Shown here: positions 1 through 6,781 of the stretch, piece after piece
Numbering within the stretch: position 1 is the first letter of the stretch
How the letters are laid out: every line of letters starts with the position of its first letter
Origin: Phycisphaerae bacterium RAS2
Lineage (GTDB): Bacteria > Planctomycetota > Phycisphaerae > UBA1845 > UTPLA1
Assembly: GCA_007753915.1 (NCBI GenBank)
Contig: CP036352.1
Location: forward strand, 744,001-808,000
Reading direction: 5' to 3'
DNA length: 64,000 nt
Made by a program: the position numbers and the translations under genes
Notes under the pieces: model-generated
The model's database searches: none
Seen by the model: only the letters and a program-made list of their open reading frames with translations
What the model was told of the DNA's origin: nothing

Positions 1-1
1 G

Positions 2-178
2 GCCCAGTTCGCCTGGGCGCGCGAACACGGCTATCAGTTCATTCGCATGGAATGCCATAACGGCCATCGTCCCGTGCTGCACATGGCGATCACGATGGGG
101 TTCAACATCGTCGGCGTGCGGTGGGACCCGGACCGCGGCGACAATCTCATCATTTTCGAAAAGTCGGTAACAGAGTAA
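2..178 (+). CDS. GNAT-family N-acetyltransferase, C-terminal fragment
   Basis: The window opens inside this gene; the last 58 codons end at TAA 176-178. The visible tail has the pattern NGHRPVLHMAITMGF, then a beta strand and a terminal strand with IIFEK. This matches the acetyl-CoA-binding end of GNAT acetyltransferases (Asn, then a helix ending in GF, then the closing strands). The substrate cannot be inferred because the N-terminal half lies outside the window. The next gene starts 168 bp downstream with its own promoter-like sequence, so this gene probably ends its transcription unit. The family call rests on a short fragment. Confidence 0.6.
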   Translation, partial: AQFAWAREHGYQFIRMECHNGHRPVLHMAITMGFNIVGVRWDPDRGDNLIIFEKSVTE

Positions 179-280
179 CGGCGGCATCGTCGCACCTCCT
201 GCGGCGGCCCACGATTGAGCGAATGCCTGCGTTTTGCTCTGCTGCAGGCAATGGGCTTCCAGTGCCTTCTGATGCCGCGT

Positions 281-309
281 CTGACCACCGGATGAATTGC
301 CGTTAGAAT
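281..309 (+). promoter_or_regulatory. sigma70-like promoter of the DinB gene
   Basis: CTGACC (281-286) and TAGAAT (304-309) are separated by 17 bp, with the start codon 37 bp after the -10. It was identified by eye only. Confidence 0.4.
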
Positions 310-346
310 CACTCGGAGATCGTTAACCTCCCCAGGAGAATCGCCC

Positions 347-835
347 ATGTCGCCCAAAGACATTGTTCTGAACCAGTATGCATCGGCCCAATGGCTCTAC
401 GAAAAGGCCGTGACGGAGTTGAGTGAAGCCGATTGTCGCTTTCAGCCGTTCGACGGCGCGTGCCACGTCAACTGGATCCTTGCGCATCTGGCGGTATCCG
501 AGGATGGCATGATCGCGCAGATCACCGGGCAGCCGAAGCGCTATAGCGAGCAACTGCACAAGGCCTACAGCGGCGGCAGCGTCTGTCGCGCCGACGACGG
601 CATGACCCGCGCCGAAGCGTGGAAGATGTACACCGACAGCGCGAAGCTGACGGTGGAGTTCGTGAAGAGTTTCCCCGAGTCGCGCTACGACGAGCCCGCC
701 CCGGAGAGCATGCGGCAGATGTTCCCCACGATCGGCGCGGTGGTTGGGTTGCTTAGTGCGCACCCGTACTGGCACTTCGGCCAGGTGACGTACAATCGGC
801 GGGCGATGAATAAGCCGATGATCTTTGGCGGCTGA
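347..835 (+). CDS. DinB-family (DfsB-like) metal-dependent protein
   Basis: This 162-aa protein fits the four-helix-bundle DinB/YfiT fold. Family members are thiol-dependent transferases or unknown enzymes that bind a divalent metal through three histidines. Candidate ligands are His47 (in ILAHLA) and His139 and His143 (in AHPYWHFGQ), spaced as expected. The start is supported by AGGAG at 334-338, 8 bp before ATG. There is no signal peptide, so it is probably cytosolic. It is monocistronic by position: hutI follows after 129 bp, and nothing links the two functionally. The fold is a confident call; the substrate is unknown. Confidence 0.8.
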   Translation: MSPKDIVLNQYASAQWLYEKAVTELSEADCRFQPFDGACHVNWILAHLAVSEDGMIAQITGQPKRYSEQLHKAYSGGSVCRADDGMTRAEAWKMYTDSAKLTVEFVKSFPESRYDEPAPESMRQMFPTIGAVVGLLSAHPYWHFGQVTYNRRAMNKPMIFGG

Positions 836-964
836 TCTGGTCACGAGTCCGCGATCAATGCGAGCCGCGACCGATAGATGGCGCCAAGCAACGCTTTGAC
901 GGCGCGATTCCTTCCCAACGCTGCGATCGATCCTGCGTCCAGTTCAACGACGGCGAACTTTGAA

Positions 965-2245
965 ATGACGATCATCCGCAACATCGGGCAGTTGGTCGCG
1001 ATCCCGCCCGGGCCGGTCGCCGGCGATGCATTGTCCTCGCCGCCGGTGATCGAGAATGCCGCTTTGGTGATCGAAGGCGATCGCATTGCGTGGTTCGGGG
1101 CGGAACAGGATGCGCCGGCCGAGGCGCGTCGTTTGAAGAATTCGCCCTCGCCCCAGCCCTTTCCCCTGGAGGGAGAGGGAGTGATCGATGCGAGCGGTGG
1201 GATCGTCGTGCCGGGGTTGATCGACTGTCACACGCACGTCGTGTTCGCCGGGTCGCGCGAGGGGGAGTTTGTTCAGAAGATTCGCGGGACGAGCTACCTG
1301 GAGATTCTCGAATCAGGCGGCGGGATTCGCAGCACGATGCGCGCCGTGCGCGCCGCGAGCGAAGACGAACTGGTGTCGCAGTCGCTGCCGCGCGTGCGGC
1401 GGATGCTGTCGGCCGGCGTGACGACAATCGAAGCGAAGAGCGGCTACGGGCTGGATGCGGCCAGCGAATTGAAGATGCTTCGGGCAATTCGGCGCGTCGG
1501 TGAATTGACCGGCGTCGAGATGGTGGGCACGTTTTTGGGCGCGCACGCGACGCCGCCGGAGTTCGCCGGGCAGAACGACGCGTACATCGATGCGATGACT
1601 GCGCCGGAACTGCTCTCGGCGATTCGCGATGAAAAGCTGGCCGAGTTCGCGGATGTCTTCTGCGAAAAGGGCGCGTTCACGCCGGAGCAATCGCGGCGGT
1701 TTCTCGTGCATGGCGCTGCCGCAGGGCTGATCCCAAAGGTTCACGCCGAGCAGTTGTCGGCCAGCGGCGCGACGCGCCTTGCGGTTGAGTTGAACGCCGC
1801 CAGTGCCGATCACCTTGAATTCGTAACCGATGACGACCTCGCGGCGTTGAAGGGCGGGCACACGATTCCTGTGCTGCTGCCGGGCTGTTCGTTCTTCCTC
1901 AACAGCCCGCCCGCGCCCGCGCGAAAGTTAATCGCCGCCGGGCTGCCGGTCGCGCTGGCGACCGATTGCAACCCCGGCTCGTGCATGATCGAGTCGCTGC
2001 CGCTGGTCATGTCCATCGCCGCGACGCTCCTGCGCATGACGCCGATGGAAACACTGGTCGCCGCCACCGCCAATGCGGCAGCGGCGCTGCGCCGCGCCGA
2101 CCGACTCGGCGCAATCGCCGTCGGGCATCAGGCCGATCTGCTGATCGTCGACGCAGCGAGCGTCGATCAATGGGTGTATCGTGTGGCCGTGCCGGCTGTG
2201 CGCACCGTCATCAAGGCGGGGCGAGTGGTGCATGAATCGAGATAA
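965..2245 (+). CDS. hutI: imidazolonepropionase (HutI)
   Basis: HutI hydrolyses 4-imidazolone-5-propionate to N-formimino-L-glutamate in histidine degradation. This is a cytosolic amidohydrolase of 426 aa from ATG 965; the frame is open from 878, but 965 gives the usual N-terminus and length. Metal-site motifs are visible: DCHTHVVFAG (His89, His91), KVHAEQLS, SADHLEF and ATDCNPGS. It also carries the substrate-loop motif GTSYLEILESGGGI. Residues about 60-72 (NSPSPQPFPLEGEG) are not part of the family; they are the translation of a palindromic repeat at 1145-1181, inserted in frame just before the first metal motif. ftcD, which could process the product, lies 890 bp downstream. hutH and hutU are absent from the window. 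Confidence 0.93.
   Translation: MTIIRNIGQLVAIPPGPVAGDALSSPPVIENAALVIEGDRIAWFGAEQDAPAEARRLKNSPSPQPFPLEGEGVIDASGGIVVPGLIDCHTHVVFAGSREGEFVQKIRGTSYLEILESGGGIRSTMRAVRAASEDELVSQSLPRVRRMLSAGVTTIEAKSGYGLDAASELKMLRAIRRVGELTGVEMVGTFLGAHATPPEFAGQNDAYIDAMTAPELLSAIRDEKLAEFADVFCEKGAFTPEQSRRFLVHGAAAGLIPKVHAEQLSASGATRLAVELNAASADHLEFVTDDDLAALKGGHTIPVLLPGCSFFLNSPPAPARKLIAAGLPVALATDCNPGSCMIESLPLVMSIAATLLRMTPMETLVAATANAAAALRRADRLGAIAVGHQADLLIVDAASVDQWVYRVAVPAVRTVIKAGRVVHESR
1145..1181. repeat. palindromic repeat inside hutI
   Basis: CCCTCGCCCC...TGGAGGGAGAGGG has complementary C-rich and G-rich arms. I recognise the type as a widespread bacterial intergenic repeat. Here it is translated as part of HutI with no stop or frameshift. 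No second full copy was found in this window. Confidence 0.65.
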
Positions 2246-2372
2246 CGGATCGGCGTCCTGGAAGCTCCCGTCAGTTACGATGCTGATCGATCAGCGCCAA
2301 CCCGGAATCGCCGATCGCATATGCGACCGGCTTTCTGCAATGGACGCGACTCGAAATGGAGTAAGTCGGCTC

Positions 2373-3050
2373 ATGGCCGGAATTCTTCGCACTCGCTTTT
2401 TGTTGTGGCTCCCATTGCTTGCCGCCTGTGGCTGCGGGCCGGAGGCGTACATGGCGAAGATCGACCGGATGCCGCCGGAGCAGCGGCCGCCGGATTGGGA
2501 CCAGACGCGGCAGCTGATGGCACGGCGTGCCCCGGCCGTCGGCGAAATGGCGCCGGACTTCACGCTTCCGCTCATGGACGGCTCGAAGTCAGTTCGTCGG
2601 AGCGAGATTCAGGGCGGGCGGCCGATGATGCTGGTCTTCGGGAGCTTTACCTGACCGCCTTTCCGGCGCCAGTCTGGCGCCATTGAGCGAATGCATTCGG
2701 CGTACAGGGATCGTGTATCATTTCTTTTTGTCTATGTGCGCGAAGCGCACCCGGTGGATGGTTGGCAGGTGGACAGCAACGTGAGCGAGGGTGTGTTGTT
2801 CGAAAAGCCGCGCACAGAAGATCGCCGCCGCGAGATCGCGCGGGCTTGCTGCGAGAAGCTGAATCTGACGATGCCGTGCGCGGTGGATGGGTTGAACAAC
2901 GCGATAGATGATCTGTACGCTGCGTGGCCGGAGCGGATTTTTGTCATCGCCGCCGACGGGCGAGTTGCGTACGCCGGTGAGCAAGGGCCGTGGGGCTTCA
3001 AGCCGGATGAAGCGGAGAAGGCGTTGCGGCGGTTGATCGACAGGCGGTGA
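2373..3050 (+). CDS. iodothyronine deiodinase-like selenoprotein (lipoprotein) with in-frame UGA
   Basis: Conventional translation stops at TGA 2652-2654, but the same frame continues to 3050. Read through as selenocysteine (Sec94), the 225-aa product has GSFT-U-PPF and then FVYVREAHPVDGW, the hallmark of the deiodinase family (GSCTUPPF and YIxEAHxxDGW). This is a thioredoxin-fold oxidoreductase. The N-terminus is a lipoprotein signal (LLPLLAACGC lipobox-like), followed by APDFTLPLMDG as in AhpC/TSA-type proteins. GGAG at 2358-2361 supports ATG 2373; ATG 2340 is an alternative. A perfect hairpin follows the UGA at SECIS distance. Bacterial homologues are not known to act on thyroid hormone, so a general redox or dehalogenation role is inference. 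Automated calling would split this into two false genes, 2181-2654 and 2691-3050. Confidence 0.88.
2652..2681 (+). promoter_or_regulatory. UGA(Sec) codon plus bacterial SECIS-like hairpin
   Basis: TGA at 2652-2654 is followed by the perfect inverted repeat GGCGCCA-GTC-TGGCGCC at 2665-2681. This is a 7-bp GC-rich stem with a G at the start of the apical loop, and the loop lies 17 nt after the UGA. Bacterial SECIS elements (SelB-binding, within the coding region) have a short stem-loop with a loop G roughly 16-37 nt after the UGA, so this fits. Confidence 0.8.
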
Positions 3051-3059
3051 ATCGCGCGG

Positions 3060-3088
3060 TTCACGGGATCGCCCCGCTGTCATACACT
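3060..3088 (+). promoter_or_regulatory. possible sigma70-like promoter of ftcD
   Basis: TTCACG (3060-3065), a 17-bp gap, then TACACT (3083-3088). This would give a leader of about 38 nt before ATG 3133. Identified by eye only. Confidence 0.33.
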
Positions 3089-3132
3089 ACGCGGGCCGCG
3101 GCAGATCATGCGGCAAACGGAGTGCATGACCC

Positions 3133-4818
3133 ATGCCCGCATTGATCGAATGCGTTCCCAACTTCAGCGAAGGCCGCGATGAGGCGGTGATTCGCCAGAT
3201 CACGGATGCCATCGAATCGGTCGAGGGCGTCCGGTTGCTCGATGTCGACCCGGGCAAGGCGACCAATCGTACCGTGGTGACGTTCGTCGGTGAGCCGTGC
3301 GCCGTTTGTGAGGCGGCGTTTCGCGGGGCAAAGCGCGCGGCCGAGCTGATCGACATGAGCCGCCACAAGGGCGAGCACCCGCGCTTCGGCGCGACCGACG
3401 TCTGCCCGCTGATCCCCATCAGCGGCATCAGCATGGAAGAGACGGTCAAATACGCCCACGGCCTGGCGAAGCGCATCGGCGATGAACTGAAAATCCCCAC
3501 CTTCTGCTACGAATACGCCGCAACCTCGCCGCAGCGGAAGAACCTCGCCGACGTGCGCGCGGGCGAATACGAAGGACTGCGAGACAAACTGACGCGGCCG
3601 GAGTGGAAGCCCGACTTCGGCCCCGCGACGTTCAACGCGCAAACGGGGGCCATCGCCGTGGGAGCGCGCGATTTTCTGATCGCGTACAACGTGAATTTGA
3701 ACACCACGAGCGTGCGGCGGGCCAACGCGATCGCGTACGACATCCGCGAGAAGGGCCGCGTGAAAACTGACGACGGCACGCCGACCGGCAAGCCGGTGCT
3801 CGATGCGAACGGGCAGAAGGTATGGGAGCCGGGGTCGCTGAAGTGCGTGAAGGCGATCGGGTGGTACATCGAGGAGTACGGCGTCGCGCAGATTTCCATC
3901 AATCTGACGAACATCAATGTGACGCCGCTGCACGTTGCGTTCGACGAATGCTGCCGGCGGGCTGAATCGCGCGGGGTGCGCGTGACGGGCAGCGAGATCG
4001 TGGGCATGGTGCCGTTGTCGGCGATGCTCGAGGCCGGGCGATATTTCCTGCGCAAACAGCAACGCTCGACGGGCGTGAGCGATCGGGAATTGATCAAGAT
4101 CGCCGTGCGCAGCCTGGGTTTGAACGATTTGACTCCGTTCAAACCCGAAGAAAAGGTCATTGAATTCGCCATCGCGGACAAGGCTTCAAAGCGCCTGGTG
4201 GATCGGACGGTGAAGGACTTCGTTGAGGAGACGGCGAGCGAGTCGCCCGCGCCGGGCGGCGGTAGCGTGTCGGCCCTGCTGGGCGCGCTGGGCGCGGCGC
4301 TGGCGACGATGGTGGCGAATCTGTCGAGCCACAAGCGCGGGTGGGATGCGCGCTGGGAGGAGTTTTCGCTGTGGGCCGAGCGCGGCAAGGTGCTTCACGA
4401 TCGGCTGCTCGCGCTGGTGGATGAAGACACAGCGGCGTTCAACGCGCTGATGGCGGCTTTCGGATTGCCCAGGGGCAGTGATTCGGAAAAGTCGGCGCGC
4501 ACCGCAGCGATTGAAGCGGCGACGTTGCGAGCCATCGAAGCGCCGCTTGCGGTGATGGAGGCGGCGCTGGAGAGTTTTGAGGTGATTGACGCCATGGCAC
4601 GCGACGGCATGGAAGCCAGCGCGTCGGACGTGGGCGTGGCGGCGTTGTGTGCGCGGTCGGCGGTGATCGGCGCGCACCTGAATGTGAAGATCAACGCGAA
4701 GGGACTGAAGGATCGCGCGGGTGCGGAGGCGATTCTCAAGAAGGCGGCGGGGTTGGAGTCGGAGGCGGTCGCGCGCGAAACCGCCGTGCTGGGCGTGATC
4801 GGTCCGAAGGTGCAATGA
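3133..4818 (+). CDS. ftcD: bifunctional glutamate formimidoyltransferase / formimidoyl-THF cyclodeaminase
   Basis: The protein moves the formimino group from formiminoglutamate to tetrahydrofolate, then deaminates and cyclises it to 5,10-methenyl-THF, as in the vertebrate FTCD fusion (about 541 aa; here 561 aa). Residues 1 to about 330 are the transferase, opening with IECVPNFSEGRD and including the folate-site segment HPRFGATDVCPLIPI. Residues about 355-561 are the cyclodeaminase domain, with APGGGSVSALLGALGAAL and SDVGVAALCARSAV followed by LNVKINAKGL. It sits two genes after hutI, fitting histidine catabolism feeding the one-carbon pool. A free-standing cyclodeaminase follows 88 bp later, so the domain is duplicated. 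Confidence 0.93.
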   Translation: MPALIECVPNFSEGRDEAVIRQITDAIESVEGVRLLDVDPGKATNRTVVTFVGEPCAVCEAAFRGAKRAAELIDMSRHKGEHPRFGATDVCPLIPISGISMEETVKYAHGLAKRIGDELKIPTFCYEYAATSPQRKNLADVRAGEYEGLRDKLTRPEWKPDFGPATFNAQTGAIAVGARDFLIAYNVNLNTTSVRRANAIAYDIREKGRVKTDDGTPTGKPVLDANGQKVWEPGSLKCVKAIGWYIEEYGVAQISINLTNINVTPLHVAFDECCRRAESRGVRVTGSEIVGMVPLSAMLEAGRYFLRKQQRSTGVSDRELIKIAVRSLGLNDLTPFKPEEKVIEFAIADKASKRLVDRTVKDFVEETASESPAPGGGSVSALLGALGAALATMVANLSSHKRGWDARWEEFSLWAERGKVLHDRLLALVDEDTAAFNALMAAFGLPRGSDSEKSARTAAIEAATLRAIEAPLAVMEAALESFEVIDAMARDGMEASASDVGVAALCARSAVIGAHLNVKINAKGLKDRAGAEAILKKAAGLESEAVARETAVLGVIGPKVQ

Positions 4819-4828
4819 GCCGCCACTT

Positions 4829-4854
4829 GTCAGAGCCGAGGCGTGTCGCCCCGG
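4829..4854. repeat. dispersed repeat, GAGCCG-GGCGTGTCGC family, copy 1
   Basis: CAGAGCCGAGGCGTGTCGCC then CCGG. It lies between ftcD and the free cyclodeaminase. Two further copies, at 46918-46944 and 47970-47996, are inside coding sequences. Confidence 0.6.
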
Positions 4855-4906
4855 ATTCGTCGCGCAGTTATTTCGAGACTTGCAGACCCACATCGGATGA
4901 TTTGCC

Positions 4907-5509
4907 GTGAAAGAAACCAACATAAAGGAATTCCTCGACCAACTCGCATCCCGCTCCGCCACGCCCGGCGGGGGCAGCGCCAGCGCGCTGGTCGGTGCGG
5001 CGGCCGGGGCGCTGTGCGGCATGGTGGGGCGACTGAATGATAAGAAGGACGGCTCGCCGGGTGTGTTGCACGACACAGTGTCCGAGGCCGACGCGCTGCG
5101 CGGGCGATTGCTGTCGCTGATGGATGAAGACATTATGGCGTTCAATGCGCTGGCCGCGTCATGGAAGCTGCCGGACGACGCGGCGCACGCTGGTCAGAAG
5201 CAGGCCGCAGTGCTCGAGGCGACGCGCGCGCCGTTGGCCATCATGCAGGCGTCGCTGGATGTGATGCGTTTGGCGGCGCGGGGGCTGGCGCAGTCAAAGA
5301 AGAACTGCCTGTCGGACGCGGGCGTGGCCGCGCTCTTCGCGCATGCGGCGCTGGAGGGTGTAAGGCTGAATGTGATGATCAACCTGCCGGGCATTCGCGA
5401 CGAACGAACGCGCGAAGAGCTGGCGAATCGCGCGAAATCGGTGCGCGATGATGGACTTCGACTTCGCAGGGAAATTGAGACATTGATTGAGAAGAATTAC
5501 GGCGGGTGA
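4907..5509 (+). CDS. fchA: free-standing formimidoyl/methenyl-THF cyclodeaminase (FchA-like)
   Basis: This 200-aa single-domain paralogue of the ftcD C-terminal half starts at GTG 4907; no ATG fits the domain boundary. It shares TPGGGSASALVGAAAGALCGMVGRL, split here as TPGGGSASAL and GAAAGALCGM, plus SDAGVAALFAHAAL and LNVMINLPGI with the fused domain. The family closes formimino-THF to methenyl-THF with ammonia release, and some clostridial members instead act as methenyl-THF cyclohydrolase. With a fused copy next door, a cyclohydrolase role in general one-carbon metabolism is a reasonable inference, but sequence alone does not decide it. It is probably cotranscribed with ftcD (88-bp gap containing a repeat). 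Confidence 0.85.
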   Translation: MKETNIKEFLDQLASRSATPGGGSASALVGAAAGALCGMVGRLNDKKDGSPGVLHDTVSEADALRGRLLSLMDEDIMAFNALAASWKLPDDAAHAGQKQAAVLEATRAPLAIMQASLDVMRLAARGLAQSKKNCLSDAGVAALFAHAALEGVRLNVMINLPGIRDERTREELANRAKSVRDDGLRLRREIETLIEKNYGG

Positions 5510-5721
5510 GTTTTTTGGGGGGGTCGCGATCGCGCAGAATTGGGGAATGGTTCACAATGCGGATGGTTCCCCACTCGATGCCCGGACGATCGTGCGTCGA
5601 GGACGCACCCTGCGACCGACCACTGGCCACTGGCAACCGGCCACTTCCTGCCGATACAATCCCATCGCCTCGCGGAGGACGTGCGCATCCATCTCTCCTC
5701 GCGACGAAAGGGACAGGCAAC

Positions 5722-6210
5722 ATGGAACGGAGTTCGACAGGGGGCGTTTGGGGCATCGGTCGGCAAGGCATCGTGCGACAATCGCGCCGGGTGACGACGG
5801 TCATGATGGTCTGCATGGCGGTTACGGCGCTGGTCGGCGGCGCGTGCGAAGTCAACGTGACGCCGCCGCTTGAAGCGGTGCTGGCAGGGACGTGGCTGCT
5901 GACCGGCGAACAGATATCGACGTTTCTTGACAAGGCGCTGGTGTTCAACGCAAGCGGTCGCCTGACACAAGTCACGACGCGCTCAACGAACATCTTCGGG
6001 TCCGAGCAGCGCGTTGTGGAACGCGACCTGAACCTGGCGACGGTCGTGACCGGCAACACGGTGCGCGTCGTGCTGACCGGCGATCTCGTGTTTGAGGGCA
6101 CGTTCAACGACAACCTGACCGAGGCTGTCGGCAAGCTTCAGACCGAAACGACGTGGTTTAACACGACGGTTATCACCGATCAGGGACCGGGAAAGATTGT
6201 GAAGCAGTAG
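5722..6210 (+). CDS. hypothetical lipoprotein
   Basis: This 162-aa protein starts at ATG 5722 after GGGACAGG; the upstream open frame (from 5506) runs through intergenic repeat sequence and is not preferred. A basic N-region, a hydrophobic stretch (VMMVCMAVTALVG) and GGAC with Cys42 indicate a type II signal and a lipid anchor. The mature part (about 120 aa) is Thr/Val-rich and predicted mostly beta, with LAGTWLL and TGDLVFEGTFNDNL. This resembles small lipocalin-like proteins that measure departures from a base state, but I do not recognise a family. The gene after it is a small membrane protein 36 bp downstream, probably cotranscribed. Confidence 0.6.
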   Translation: MERSSTGGVWGIGRQGIVRQSRRVTTVMMVCMAVTALVGGACEVNVTPPLEAVLAGTWLLTGEQISTFLDKALVFNASGRLTQVTTRSTNIFGSEQRVVERDLNLATVVTGNTVRVVLTGDLVFEGTFNDNLTEAVGKLQTETTWFNTTVITDQGPGKIVKQ

Positions 6211-6245
6211 AGGACGCACGGGTACCGAGGCGTCACGGCGCGACC

Positions 6246-6710
6246 ATGAAAGCGAGCTTTCGACTGCTGGCCGGTGCCGACCTGTTGCTGCTCTGTCTGA
6301 CGGCGGCCTTGGGGACGACCGTGACGGGCACGCAGAACTTCGCGCGGCACTTCATGCTGGGCATTCTCGCGGCCTTGTTCACGTGCTTTGTCCATGTGCT
6401 CGTGTTCGTTTACTTCATGGTGCAGGACAAGATTGTGAAGCAGTCGATCCTGCACCACGGGCTGGATGTCTCTTTCGCGGCGATCGTCGATCGACTCAAG
6501 GCCCGGGCGCTGAAACTGTCGATGCTCGGTATTGCGTCGATGATCCTGACCACGGCTCTGGGGGCAGCCGACGGCGCGGCGACGGCTTCCGGGGCGCATT
6601 TCTACGCGGCGCTGGGGGCAGTTGTTCTCAATGCGATTCTGTTCGCGCGGCACGACGGCGTCATTCGAGAGAACGGCGCGGTGCTCACGCAAGCATTCGG
6701 CGCGGCGTGA
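6246..6710 (+). CDS. hypothetical four-helix membrane protein
   Basis: This 154-aa protein has four predicted transmembrane segments: residues about 7-26 (LLAGADLLLLCLTAALG), 37-58 (LGILAALFTCFVHVLVFVYF), 93-112 and 120-137. Histidines lie near the helix ends (His35, His50 and the HHG at about 73-75), but no known haem or metal motif is evident. I do not recognise the family. It follows the small lipoprotein gene by 36 bp on the same strand, so both may serve one envelope function. Confidence 0.55.
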   Translation: MKASFRLLAGADLLLLCLTAALGTTVTGTQNFARHFMLGILAALFTCFVHVLVFVYFMVQDKIVKQSILHHGLDVSFAAIVDRLKARALKLSMLGIASMILTTALGAADGAATASGAHFYAALGAVVLNAILFARHDGVIRENGAVLTQAFGAA

Positions 6711-6745
6711 CCGGTGCATCGCCGGCGTGATTCGGCCTGTGTCGT

Positions 6746-6775
6746 TTGACGCCGCGATTCGTCGCTCCATAGAAT
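6746..6775 (+). promoter_or_regulatory. sigma70-like promoter placed for leaderless transcription
   Basis: TTGACG (6746-6751), an 18-bp gap, then TAGAAT (6770-6775). The -10 ends only 6 bp before the GTG start of the TPR-peptidase gene. Transcription would begin at or next to the start codon, and no Shine-Dalgarno is present. Confidence 0.5.
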
Positions 6776-6781
6776 GAGAAC

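Noticed and set aside
2181-3050. Two separate genes (2181-2654 and 2691-3050), or a frameshifted pseudogene
   Set aside because: The reading frame is continuous across a single TGA. The junction restores the deiodinase motif exactly and a SECIS-like hairpin is present, so selenocysteine is the better explanation.
6194-6450. Duplicated 14-bp AAGATTGTGAAGCA at the end of one gene and inside the next
   Set aside because: It is short, both copies are coding (KIVKQ), and there are no other flanking similarities; probably coincidence.
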